From the NCBI RefSeq assembly GCF_036588685.1, contig NC_086376.1, forward strand, positions 11,113,911 through 11,177,910: a stretch of 64,000 nucleotides of DNA, given 5' to 3'. This DNA comes from Mytilus trossulus (taxonomy: Eukaryota > Mollusca > Bivalvia > Mytilida > Mytilidae). Within the stretch, counting starts at the first letter, position 1, and each line of letters starts with the position of its first letter. Under the pieces are notes generated by a model that was not told the origin of the DNA, did no database searches, and saw nothing but the letters and a program-made list of their open reading frames with translations. Positions 1 through 12,595 of this stretch are shown here, in pieces. The position numbers and the translations under genes were made by a program.

Positions 1-296
1 AAGGTCAAGTGTCTCAGATACCCATGAAGCAATAAGTGCTATCTAATATAATAACCATGATAACAGTATTTCTTGGTATCTATATTTGACTGACAAGATG
101 TCTAGCTTTGATAAAAAATGGTTTCCTGTAAATTATGATTGCACAGGCCACAAGTACCATTTTCAAGCATAACATACATATAGTTTAGTTTAATTTTTCT
201 CAGTATTACAAATTGGAATACCGTTGAATATAATGAAGGAAAATTAAATACATATATAAAGATAATAAAAAGCCCAAAGTTAAACTAATGTTATTT

Positions 297-747
297 GGCC
301 ACAGACCACAATTAATTTCTCTATTAGTTCTTTATAACTTTTTGTCTCATTAAAAAAATTGGACCTAATCTTTTTGTCAATTTTTTTGTGTGTTTAATGT
401 ATAGTACTAGTCCAAAAACATATCCAAAATTCAGAAAGATTGCTCTGATGTAACTTACAAATTTAGCCAATACACATCCATACCCCTATGGACAAGTCAA
501 GAGATGTTCCGAAAACAGAAAATATTACCTTTTTGCACTTGACCTAATCACTCTTTCCATATTAAAATCAGTTAAAATACATTCAACAAAAAGTTATTTC
601 ACCTCTCTTCTTTCATTTCCACCCCATAAAAACTAACAAATGAATGAAAAAGGCAAAGAAAAAAAATAAAGAAAAAATACACTATAATTAAGGGGAACTA
701 TATTCGTGAACAACGAAAAGCAGGGTCATTAATTGTGGTCTTGGGCC
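297..747. repeat. Left 451-bp direct repeat of the 2.2 kb element
   Basis: First copy of the 451-bp repeat, bounded by 20-bp inverted termini. It differs from the copy at 2044-2494 at a single visible base. Its right-hand neighbour (TATT) does not match its left flank (ATTT), which argues against an independent insertion. Confidence 0.85.
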
Positions 748-2043
748 TATTAGGGGCCAAAAACTTGACCAATTCCAATAAAACTTGGCATGATTTAAGC
801 TTAGTGTATTATAAGTCAGTTTACAAAGTTTAAAGGCCATATGATATACATTATAGAAAATGTGGCATTTTTTATACCTCAACTTTGGTTGCTGAATTGA
901 GACGTTGAAATAGAAAAATTTCAACTTTCAAATTTTGGCTTCAAAAATTTCCCCAAAACACCAAATTGCACTTTTTTATGTCTCCATGTATAAGATATTA
1001 TATATTCAAAGTAAATGATAGCATACTTAATGTATGAGACTTATAAAAATTTGACAAAAAGTAATTTTATATGTGCCTATGCCAAAAAATAGAGGTTTTC
1101 AAATGAAGCGAGGCCTTATATGAAATGCAATATTTTCCACTTACAACAATTTTCTGAAGTTGTTAAGTTAAAACAAAACATTTAACATATCATAAATGTT
1201 CTTTTCATGTAAATATAAGTTTCAAAAAGCACAACACATGAGTTTTACATGGTATTAAGCAATGTCAAGCTTAAAATAACAAGTTGTCAATTTAGGCCGT
1301 TCCCTATATTTCCATATTTAATTGCATATAAATGATATTGGAGATGGAAATATGCTTCTTTTTGCAAAAATCCTTGCTGAGATATGATCAAATTTGAAGC
1401 CTGGATGTAACAAGACTGCTGCTTTTAATTGTATATGTAGAAAGTATGGTCTGATGCAAAGTTTTTTCAATTTACTGTTTAAAACCTGCATGGAATTTCA
1501 GTCTTAAAATGCCAATATTTTAACCACCAGCCATCCAGCAGAAGAAAATAAAGGTATTCTGTGAAACAGACAAGTTTAAACAACCTGTAATAAGTGCTTT
1601 TCATATAGATTCAGTGCAATCTGTTTAAAGAAATACAATTTTAAAGTGCATAGAACTTCATATTTCACTTGCTTCGTACGGACCGCTAGACCTAGACTAT
1701 TAAAACAGCACATTTTATACTCTTTTTATGCTTTTATCCACTTTTCCTTGTGTTCAGAGTTCACAAATGAGTAAAACACATGAAATAAATACCACAAACA
1801 CAAATAGATATCAGAAAAAAATTGTCAGAGAAAAAATAAGGATGCTGATTTTGCAAAAATGTTGAAAAAAGTGAAAAAGCTACTTTTTGGGCATTTTAGC
1901 TGAAAAGTGACTTTTTTTACAAATTTCTATCAAATAAAAGTGGAAATCATTTCTTCTCATATAGTTTGACAAATCAATACCAATAGATCATTCAGAGAAG
2001 TTGTCAAAGTATAAATTCAAAATTTGCTGAAATGCACCTCTTA

Positions 2044-2494
2044 GGCCACAGACCACAATTAATTTCTCTATTAGTTCTTTATAACTTTTTGTCTCATTAA
2101 AAAAATTGGACCTAATCTTTTTGTCAATTTTTTTGTGTGTTTAATGTATAGTACTAGTCCAAAAACATATCCAAAATTCAGAAAGATTGCTCTGATGTAA
2201 CTTACAAATTTAGCCAATACACATCCATACCCCTATGGACAAGTCAAGAGATGTTCCGAAAACAGAAAATATTACCTTTTTGCACTTGACCTAATCACTC
2301 TTTCCATATTAAAATCAGTTAAAATACATTCAACAAAAAGTTATTTCACCTCTCTTCTTTCATTTCCACCCCATAAAAACTAACAAATGAATGAAAAAGG
2401 CAAAGAAAAAAAATAAAGAAAAAATACACTATAATTAAGGGGAACTATATTCGTGAACAACGAAAAGCGGGGTCATTAATTGTGGTCTTGGGCC
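2044..2494. repeat. Right 451-bp direct repeat of the 2.2 kb element
   Basis: Second copy of the 451-bp repeat. Its outer edge lies only 76 bp upstream of the first visible FANK1-like exon (2571), so the element sits close to that intron's 3' splice site. Confidence 0.85.
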
Positions 2495-2570
2495 ATTTGA
2501 AACACAACTATGATAAGGGAGATAACTCCTTTCTTCAATTGTTAATTAATTTATCATTTTGTATTTTCAG

Positions 2571-4834
2571 CCTTATGTTAGCTAGTTATGCTGGTCAGTT
2601 AAAGGTTGTGAAGATATTACGTGAAGCAGGGGCTAGATACGATGATTTTGACAGAGGTGGATCTACTTCATTACATTGGGCAGTGGATGGAGGAAATACT
2701 TATTTGATAGAATGGATGATACAGGATGGAGCTGAAGTTAATATACCAGATCATAATTGTGGATGGACACCATTGTTAAGATGTGGTTAGTAGTCAAAAC
2801 TTCAATGGGACACAAATTATTTAAAAAAATGTTATACTCTATATTAATCTTAATGATGATAATAGAGATTTGTATTACAATGTTCAACAAATATCAACAT
2901 TTAAACAGCAATTCTTAACTGAAAACCAAAAAATTGAAATATTCTTTTGAACTAGTGCATTCACAATTTACGGTTTACAAGATGGTTTTCTGTATATGGA
3001 ATTTTAGGATTCTTGTTAGCTTTATACAATTGCTTTAGTATTAGATCCAATAGCTAGTCATATGAATATCTCTGCATCCATCATTACTCATTCTAAATTT
3101 AAAAAAAGAACAATGCAGTCCAAAACTTCAAATTGATAAACCAGTTTCCAGCTGAAATTCACTTGCAATATTAGCAATAATGTCATTAAAATATCTATTA
3201 TACTTGTACTTGTTTCCTAATTTCCAGCATCCGTAAGTGGTAAGAGAGATGTAGCCTATTCACTCCTCAGTAAAGGTGCCGACATAAATAAACAAGATAG
3301 AGATGGGAAAACTGCATTGATGATTGCTATAATAAACGGTCATCTTGAACTTGTTGAACTACTGCTTAAAAGAAATGCAGATTTAACAGTCAAAAATGAG
3401 GTAAGAATAGGAAGTTTGAATTTGGCGAATTTTTAAGGTCATTTAAGCTGTGTAGACATCTTGTATAACCATCACCTTACACTTACCTTGAACATCTGAA
3501 ATCCAGGTTTAAACCTCCAACTAGTTATAGATAAGACTTTAAAATTGGCATTTGCTGCTTTTCAATCATGAAGCAATTTAGGAAAAAGACCAAAGCTTAG
3601 TTGTTGTAGTAATATACAAATTTCCAGAATAAAGAGGCCTAGGACAGTTTTTGAAACACAACCTTATTTTCAGCAAATTTCATATATTAAATCCCCAAAA
3701 AAATTTTCTACAAAACAATTTTTAAACATTTTATCATTGTTAGCCCAATTATTAAAGTAAAATTTAGAAACCAGAGATCCATCTACATACATGTCTTGTC
3801 AATTTCTGTTTAAAAATAAATATAAATTACAATCATTCTTATTGTCCTTCATGTACAAATGAAAAAAGTTAAAATTCTAAGAGGACAGCATTCTGTATTT
3901 TTTTTCATACCTATATGTTTGTTTTCAATGTTATGATTGATAATTGTTCTTGAATACATATGACAGATGTCTCATTTTATTTTCAGTATGGGAAAACAGC
4001 TTATCAGATGGCACAGGCAATGGAAAAAAGGGTATGATAAATTATAAAGATATGCATTTAGGTTTAATTTGATTAAAACCTTTGCAGAACTGTCCAGTAA
4101 TAAAAAAAAAAAAAAATGAATTAAGAGATACTGTGACAGCAAGGAGCAAGGTTACAAAACACAACAATACAAATATAATCTGATATGTATGTTCTGACAG
4201 TCTTCAAACATAAACTTATTAAACCATGACAGTGGATACAACATAGGTTTTAATCTCTAATACATATAGTGTAGTATTTTGTAAGACATCAGATATTTGT
4301 TAAAATCAGTCACATAAGATTTACAATTTATCAAGCCAGATACACTGAAGTAATGGATGTCATTTGGTTTGAACAAATTCATCACATTTTGGAATATCAT
4401 ATATTTCCTTTGTCATAATTTCAAGTCAAAGAATAATTTGATTCTCATAATTAAATCCAGTTTTAGAATTGCAAAAATGAAGTTAAAGTATGTCAAAAAT
4501 AGAACTTGTTTGATGGATAATTGTGTTTAGTATTTGCTCGACACATACTATGTATGCCATATGCAAATACAGTTATTATTCACATGCATTCATTCAACTT
4601 TAGTCTGTGTATATGTATATGATGGATTGATTCTCAAGGTCAGAAATGTATTATACCAGACTGTGGGAGGCCTTATTAAAGTCAAGTCAAGGTCGTTAAA
4701 AAACACCCAGTAGTACTTTGTAATGTTGAAGTTCTGAAGAAATGTAATTATTATTTTTCTTTTCTTTTCAGCGGATATTGCGCTCTCTGGATGAACATGT
4801 TGAATATAAAGGACTGAAAGGAATAAAAATCTGA
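2571..4834 (+). CDS. FANK1: FANK1-like fibronectin III/ankyrin protein, 3' exons only (partial)
   Basis: Four exons can be joined in phase: 2571-2785, 3228-3400, 3987-4031 and 4772-4834 (stop TGA at 4832). Each has an AG acceptor and, except the last, a GT donor. The product is a run of ankyrin repeats with signatures such as [17 protein letters not shown] and [22 protein letters not shown], followed by a short basic C-terminus ending KGIKI. The order of repeats, the [10 protein letters not shown] and LHWAVDGG blocks and the short tail match the C-terminal half of FANK1, a fibronectin type III plus ankyrin protein linked in mammals to testis and ciliated cells. The N-terminal fibronectin domain and first ankyrin repeats would lie before 2571, probably outside the window, because no upstream exon is visible in 1-2570. 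A possible AATAAA polyadenylation signal is at 5344, with another at 7330. Identification rests on remembered family features, not on an alignment. Confidence 0.82.
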
Positions 4835-7800
4835 CTTCTGACCTGATTTAGCATTTGACATTGGGTAAAACTGCAATATAATATATATACTAACAGCAGT
4901 GGAGTGCCAAACACAGTCATCGAACTTTTACTTCTTTGAATACAGCTTCTTTTTCAGTAATAGAGGGAGCTAATTCAAATTCAAAGATGAATGGATTCAG
5001 CAAGTAAAATAACTCCATTATTGACAACTATTCAGGATGACTACCACTTGCACAATATGAGTAATTTATATGCAAGGAGGAAATCTTATAGTTTACCATT
5101 TGAAACATTATAGATGAATATAATATGGTCCTTTCATATTGTTTTCCAAGTTTAGTATTTTGTATTTATTCTGTTATATATATATATATAATTTTTCTAT
5201 GTTAAAAGTCATTAGCCAAAATTTTTAATACCGGTATTTTGTATTGAAAAATTCTGTTGTTTGTTTTAAGGCATTTTTTATTTAAAACAAAAACAATGCC
5301 TTCTGCTTACAATTAATTGGCATTCATTTCAGTTAAGCATCCAAATAAAAATCATCTTTTTAAAAGGAAAAAAAACAGAAATGGCATTACCTAACCTCCA
5401 TTTTCTACTTTAAAATGAACATATGTTTATGTAAAAAAAGAGAATTGTAAAATCTTGTGCATAAATTAAATCGTATCAAATGAATTCTTTTAAAGTAGTA
5501 TATAACTGGTATGAATGTGGTACATACCATTGCTCTCTTTGGATATAGTTTTAATATTTTACCTAGTTTATTCCCAAATACAAAAGGAAAGGATCTGTAT
5601 ATATTAATCCAATGTGTTGTAGTGTGTATGCAATATATATTGAATATGCAATTTAAAAAAGCTAACTGAGAAATCAAAAGTGTATGGTTGGAGTTTTAAT
5701 TTGATCACAAGAACACAGTTAACCTTACCACACCCTGCATATATTGGTTTGATCTTGTCCTTCACCTAGGCCTCCTTGCAAGTTTAAATGGAAATATTAT
5801 TTACCCTTGACCTTCTCAAACATACAGTTCTCACAGAGTCGAGATTAAAAGAAAAAACTATGTAAGACCTTTACAACATTTACAAAATGATTTTCTATCG
5901 TTAGAAAGTATGTGACCCAATAAGACATGTAATAACTAGGACGTTTGGTTGTATTATATAGTACATGTAACACATGGAGATTTAATTGTTCAGAAATGTT
6001 TTTTTTTAAATTAATTTTCTGAAGTGCAGCTACCTGGCATTAGAGTGTAGCATCTAGTTGTAAAAGGAATTTTTGTTAAATTAAACTGAAAAAATGATTT
6101 ATGTAAAGAAAAATATTAAATTAAAGGCTGATTGTCTTTCGTTCTTTCCTTATGTAGGTAATTAAATGAAGAATACAAATACTTAAATAGTTAAGTGTGG
6201 ACTTCCTGATCTATAAATCTGAACTTGTGATTGGAGAAAAATGTTGATGAAAACATTGTTACCTCAACCCCTTGCAGACATAAACAGGTGGGGGTCATAC
6301 ATTAATATAAACATTGTAAGTCTATACAAACAAAAGCAGAAAGGAGAATACAACTTTTAAAAATATAAATAGTTATATAACTATATAATTCTTCTTATTT
6401 TCATGTGACAGCATTGTCTTTCTAGAGGAGAAAAGAGATCTATTTGTTCACTGATGATAGGCTACATTTCTTATGTACATTTACAGTAAAAGGGAATTTT
6501 GTGTTGATTGCAGATTCTTGATTGTGTCTGTTAAATTTATTCAATGTGAATCAAATCTTTATTAGACACAGGGATGATTCAGGACTCAACACATTTTAAA
6601 AATACTTGTCAATATTTAAAGAACATATTGTTTTCTCATATTTTTGGGTTCCTATTTCATTGATGTTAACCTTATATCACCTATTTTTTATGTGAAATTG
6701 AAAGATTAAAATAAATACAATTTTAATATTTTTTACGTTTTCAAATTTCCTTGGTAGACCTAATATTTGACATATATAATATTAATATTACTAAGTAGTG
6801 ATATATTACACCTGTACCACAGTTTAGACAAATCTTCCTTGCATTTTATTATATTTTTAGTAAATGTGTTAAAATAGTGAATTTGTGTCAAAGTTGTTGT
6901 GTGTTAGTTATTTCAAACTATGTATTGCTGGTATTAATTACTATTGCACTGTTATTAAATTAATCGTCTTTAATACATTTTGAATGATCATTAATTTCTA
7001 TTTGGATAGAAGTGAGTGAGCTTAAATATAATTATCATAAAATGTGAAACATTGTGTTATTTTAGAAATGGTGTTGAATCAGATTTAACAGTTAGTGTTT
7101 CCTTTATACCATCATTCGTTCCTGAAAAAGTACCTTTCATGTCGAACCACTTTAGAAAGTACCAGAAAACTATCATTTCACCTTCTCAGTGAATACATTA
7201 AATGTTCACACTAAGGGGTCATTTTTATGAATGTTAAAATGCATAATTATCAAATATTTAAGTCAGTCTGAATAATTTCTTAGCATGATTGCGATGAATG
7301 GCTGCAAAGCTTGTACTTTAATTTTTTTCAATAAAACTTTGTATGTACAGTTGCATACAAATGTGGAATGACTTAATTTTTTTCAGAATTTCAGATTTTA
7401 TATATTAAAAAAAAAACATAGGTTTTTATGCACATATTGATATACCCTGTATGCTATTAAGACAGTTATTGTGGTATTACATGTAATTTTAAAGCTGTAG
7501 AAAAAAAAAATAATTCATTAACATTGAATAGTTTATCAAAATGCTTCTACATTTTGCAATATCTTTGAGGTTTTATAATGTATTATCTGCAATATATTTT
7601 ATACTCAGTTTAGATAATTAGACTACTCAGAAATGTACCCAATATATGCAATATTGGTTTGTGTGGGTGATGCTGCTTCTGTAGATTCTGCTCATGATTT
7701 GTTTGATACAACTGCATGCTTAAGTGACCAATTACCACTCCATTTTATTTATGACTACATGTGTTTGCTACAAACTAGGAATATTGTATTCTATAAACAT

Positions 7801-8968
7801 AATGTTACAGAGAAATTAGTATACAAATATAAAAACGTTTACGGCACTTTATACACATGATGTCATGATCATCTAATGGATATCTAGTTTATTCTTTTAC
7901 CACAGATATAAAAGATATTTGTTCATACATGTAAGCATGTAACTATATAAAAGATCAATCTATGAGTAAACTACAATTCTTTTGTGAACTATCATCTTTT
8001 TTGAGGCTACCTATTTAAACCTATGTATGTCTAGGCAATTTGACACACATTCTCTCCATGAATTTATAATCCATCCCTCCATATTATGTATGTTAGTTAA
8101 ATTGTTGATCTCATTATTGTACAACATAGAGATATTCAAACTGCTAATAGATTTGTATTTTTCTACATTCCATTTTTGTCTATGCCGTCCTTGATAGAAT
8201 TGTTCCGTCCTTGAACAGAATATTTACATTTCATTCATATTTACGTAATTTTTAATGATTAATAATTCTTGATAGATATTTTTTGTTCATGTATATGTTA
8301 TTATTACAATCTGTCATTAATAAAATCAAACATTCATGTTATATTATGTCTCAATTTATTGCCTTGAAAGAGAAAAACTCAACAAATTGTTTCCTGGTGC
8401 CCTGTTGCATTCATTGGATTTCAGAGGCAGAAACCAAAAGCAAGCAATTGCCAATAATTTTGATCAAACTGTTTTGTTATAGGTAGACAAACTTAAATGT
8501 TCCGTATCGACTGGCAGTATGAATACTAACAACAGTGACAACCCCAAGATTAAATACAAGCTTTTGTTTTGACTGCTCCATCTTTTATCTGACTATCAGA
8601 TCTTTAAACGAAGATTTTGTCCTGCCTGGGTGAAGTCATGTGACTGGTGGAGTCAAATCATGGTATATTGACATTGAAACTTTTGCATAGTTTTCATGGT
8701 TATGTTTTTTAAGGTCTGTTCATTGGGAACTACATAAGTATGTCACCGGTGTCTGATAGTCAGTTTTATCAGACCACAGATGAATTATCACGTTGTGATT
8801 GGTTAAACGCCATCACATGGTGACCCCCTTTGAGACCGTATGGGGGTTAGTAAGTTTCATATGGGGTTCATGACGCGTTAATGACGACATTATCTATTAA
8901 TGTTGTTGTGTTTCATTGTTTATTTTTCAGCAAAACGCCGCAAAAAAACTCCAGCGTCCGATAAATTC
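4835..8968. other. Intergenic / FANK1-like 3' UTR region
   Basis: AT-rich sequence without a convincing gene. It contains AATAAA motifs at 5344 and 7330 that could end the FANK1-like transcript, and a short (TA)n tract near 5176-5190. A 75-codon open frame at 7633-7860 has no recognisable domain or splice context. Confidence 0.5.
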
Positions 8969-9108
8969 GTTATACGGTTAACTACTGACCCCCTACGGAT
9001 CCATAGAGGGTGAATAAAATTCATAGGGGACTCTGCCTCTGGCCTCACCCCCTATGGATTTTACTAATCCTCTATGGATCCATATGGGGTCAGTAGCAAC
9101 TGTATAAC
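8969..9108. repeat. Large imperfect palindrome (MITE-like)
   Basis: The left arm begins GTTATACGGTTAACTACTGA and the right arm ends with its approximate reverse complement (TCAGTAGCAACTGTATAAC). The arms are about 65 bp and pair with a few mismatches around a short GC-richer centre near 9031-9045. Blocks such as GGATCCATAGAGG and its complement CCTCTATGGATCC pair between the arms. No coding frame is present. It is probably a foldback or MITE-type repeat. Confidence 0.6.
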
Positions 9109-10575
9109 TTATAGTATAAGTACATGTATTAGTAAATCTCCTTTTAAAAGATTATGTGTGGATATATAGCTGCTTATATCTATGTCATTTGGTATCTGGT
9201 GAATAGTTGTCTGATTGGAAACCATACTACACTGTTGTGATTAAATAGGTCAGTTTAAGAAATACCACTTATGATAAGGCAATGGTAGCTTGTATGCAGT
9301 TGGTTAAGCATTAACATATTGTAATGAAAACCAAGCAGTCAGGCTGTGGTGTTAAACTATAAATGTGTACCCTTAGTGTGTTGCTATAATAATGTGTTTT
9401 ATAACAATGTATAAGTATTTATATGAACTAAAGTTATAACTGGCAACCCTTCTTTGGTAGCGTGGTACTCTGGTATCATGGTACTTTGTGGTATTCTGGT
9501 AGATCTCAGGATGGTTCTGTATATGTTTTGGTTTAAACAACTATCGGTGTTTGTAAGAATAACAAGACTCGTTAAATAAAAATCAACTTGTATTAACTTT
9601 AAGATTCATTAAATATCAACAATACATACAAACAGCATATCTCTTAACAGTATTCTAGTCTAACAAATAAAAACCTTCCTTTATCAGCCTAAGAATATCT
9701 AAATTAAAGAAAATGGATAGCAGAAATATATATATCCCAAAATTTACTAGCTGTAGTTTGGTAATCGGCAAATGGTAAGTCAAATTCATTGCAAAAAGAT
9801 ATTTCACTCAAGAAGTTATTCTCTAAATGCAACTTTTTAAGAACTAACATTACACGGAAGTAGTCTGGTAAATGGTATCTGTATGTGTATATTTAAATCG
9901 CTGTTACTTGCCCAGGGTAAAGTTACTGAGGTCTTATCCATTTCTCTGTCATATCTATACTTGGATGAACCAATTGACCGATTTGGTTTACCATTCACCA
10001 TCTATGTTTACCATTTACCTTTTCGGAAAATACCTAAATTACCAAAACCGGAAATAATGATGTCATTGTATTGTATTGCATTGTATTGACATCACAGGTG
10101 TTCCTATTGTAATAACATAGGAAAGAATAATAAGAATTTTAGCGTTAACAATGTTTTAAATATAGTTATACAAGAAGTATATGATAAGAACAGTTAATTA
10201 TCGGTAAGATTCAAACAACGTCATTTCACAATTTTAGGGGAAACAAGTTCTGTTTCAAAGGGACCCACATTTCGTTACAATATCTCCTTTCTCAGAATTT
10301 TACGCCCTCTACACTCTTGATCATGCTTGTTTTCTTTGAAAGTTTAAAATAGTTTTTTTTACCCTGTTTGTCTCATTGGTAATCTAACAACCTGTCCCCT
10401 TATATATATATTTGCATAAAAAAAATACATTTACAGGCTTTTCACAGTTAGAGTTGCAACATATTTGTTATTCATGATGTTTTGAAAACATACTATAATA
10501 CTAAGTTATAGGGGGCATAGTATGACATCCATTACCAATGTATGATCAATTGTACAACTTGTATACATATTTGTA
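9109..10575. other. Intergenic, no gene seen
   Basis: AT-rich DNA. Two overlapping short open frames around 9872-10089 show no domain, signal peptide or splice context. A short TGTATTGTATTGCATTG-type tract lies near 10068-10090. Confidence 0.4.
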
Positions 10576-10705
10576 AAGGGGCCAGCTGAAGGATGTGTGG
10601 GAGTTTCTCGCTACATTGAAGACCGAGTGGTGGCCTTTGGCTGTTGTCTGCTCTATGGTCAGGTTGTTGTCGCTTTGACACATTCCCTATTTCCATTCTC
10701 AATTT
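10576..10705 (+). repeat. Dispersed repeat, GGGGCCAGCTGAAGGA family (copy 1)
   Basis: This sequence starts GGGGCCAGCTGAAGGATG and ends TTTCCATTCTCAATTTTA. It recurs in diverged form at 23894-24036 and, 5'-truncated, at 58753-58850, all in the same orientation. The shared blocks include TTCTCGCTACATT, GTTGTTGTC and CTTTGACA.ATTCC. It is a short interspersed family of unknown class with no visible coding potential. Confidence 0.7.
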
Positions 10706-12595
10706 TACTGATCAATGAAATGAAGTCAAGGTCATGTGAACCCTGACTGATAGACATAGACCTTGGAAGGAACCCATATATGACATATAACAAATATAGT
10801 TATCCTATTACTCATTTTAAGTGAGATATTTAAATGACAAAAGTACCAAAAAAAAATCTCATTCAGTTGCTAAAACCATGAATATGAGGTAAAGGACAAT
10901 TGACATATGACAAATGTAAACTTGGTTACATAAGGCATCTGCATACAAGGTTAACGAGGTAAACTCTGGTCTCTATGGATGTTTAGATGTTTGGTGTGTT
11001 TGCCTTGTCAGGGATGTGTAGACTGTATGCTTGTTGATTGCTACCAGCAGACATCAACATTACTTTTTATCATGTCCAAAAAGTAAAAGTAGAAATAATG
11101 AACCAAAAGCTACTTTAATAACTGGAAACTATGTCAGTTTTTTTCACTGTCCTTTCTTTTTTTTTTCTATTGATAATTTGAAGTATGTTTAAGATATTTA
11201 GCCTATTGAATTTATATACAAGCACATCTTTGATTTAACTTGGTCCTGAAACATGTCTGGTTGTTGAAGACTGAACACCTTTTGCATTACTGAAAAAAAT
11301 ACACCAACTACTCAAAGAAATTAAAACTATCTCAATTAATCATTTAATCTTCATTTAATTACTCAAATGAGATATGCAATATCACAGACGCAAAATATCA
11401 CAGAAAATATAAAATTAAAATATTTACCATTTGGTTAGGATTTCATTAAAAAATTAAAGACACTTCAGAATAAACAATATAAACAATTTTTCTTAATAGG
11501 AATTTACAGTTAATCTAGTTATTAACTTTACAAAAATGTATTGAAATTGGTTGTATTCTACTGACAGACATATAGTCAGACACACTTACAGGTTCACAAT
11601 TTCAGATGGTCTTCAAGTTTACCCTTAATATATTCTTCTGGGTTGCTTGGCAAAAAGTAATACACTGTGGGAAAAAGATCTTTACATTTAGTTTCTTACA
11701 AATCTCATTAAATTTGAAACTCACTATGTATATATTCAAACATATACAATCAATAAATATGGATATCAACCATGAAAACAATTTAGTACAAATAAATTTA
11801 GGGTACTGTTATGTTAACAGCAACAAAAATATGATCTCAGAAAAAGGAAGAAAAATACTGCCAATGGTCAATGTTCTGTTGTTATCAAGTGTAAAGATCA
11901 GAAACGCAGTTTACAAATATTTCTCCCCTCTTTGAGATGAAAGCTATTATATTTTTTAAAAGTTATGATGCATTCATCAAGAAATATTTGTTTTAATTCA
12001 TTTTTTCTTTTAAGAACAGTTTTTTTACCAGAACAGATGTAGGCATTTATTCTAAATATACGTCTTAAGAAATAATTGGAATTATTAAACAAAAAGAGTA
12101 GTTATCTGTATACTTTGATTATATGACACTAACCCTCTTGAACAACACATTTCTATGTAAGGTAAGCTAACACTAAGTAAATGCAGGTTTGACATTTTGT
12201 TTGTCTTTTTTAAAATCAATACTTGAGAAATCTTTACTTACAGAAAAATGCCAAAGTCCTCAGTATGAGGACAATATATACACTCTTGTGCTAATAAAAT
12301 TTGTTTGTAGATTTTTAGTATTACATAAAATGTAAAGTCTTGGTATATAAAAGGAATACTTTCTTAAATGCATAAAGATCACAATAATCTAATCAAATGA
12401 TACTTTAAAAAAATAGTTTTAGATCATTCTTTTTAGTTATATGAAATAAGATAAAAAAACATTCCCAGTAAACATTTACACACAATTTACAAAAAGTACA
12501 ATCTGGTGTTCCTTTGTTACATTAATTGACCATTTATAAAACACCTGGTTTTCTTGTAAAAGCTTTCATAAGGACTATATATACATTCTTATTGT
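10706..12595. other. Intergenic / possible 3' UTR of the HEAT-repeat gene
   Basis: No gene is seen. On the minus strand an AATAAA lies at 12051-12046, about 550 bp past the stop codon of the HEAT-repeat gene, and could be its polyadenylation signal. Short open frames at 11606-11935 (+) and 11898-12092 (-) are AT-rich, overlap each other and lack features. Confidence 0.4.

Larger units (their letters stand above)
297..2494. mobile_element. Non-autonomous element with two 451-bp terminal direct repeats
   Basis: Positions 297-747 and 2044-2494 are the same 451-bp sequence in the same orientation; reading them side by side I find one difference (722 A versus 2469 G). Each repeat begins GGCCACAGACCACAATTAAT and ends ATTAATTGTGGTCTTGGGCC, so each is bordered by near-perfect 20-bp inverted ends. 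The outer flanks both read ATTT (293-296 and 2495-2498), while the inner flanks differ. This suggests one insertion of the whole 2.2 kb unit rather than two separate ones. The roughly 1.3 kb core (748-2043) shows no coding capacity. The layout is LTR-like, but the ends are not TG...CA. A DNA element with long internal duplications is an alternative. The near identity of the repeats suggests a recent insertion or gene conversion. Confidence 0.7.

Noticed and set aside
7633..7860. 75-codon open frame downstream of the FANK1-like gene
   Set aside because: No domain, signal peptide, splice context or second exon; a length expected by chance in this much sequence.
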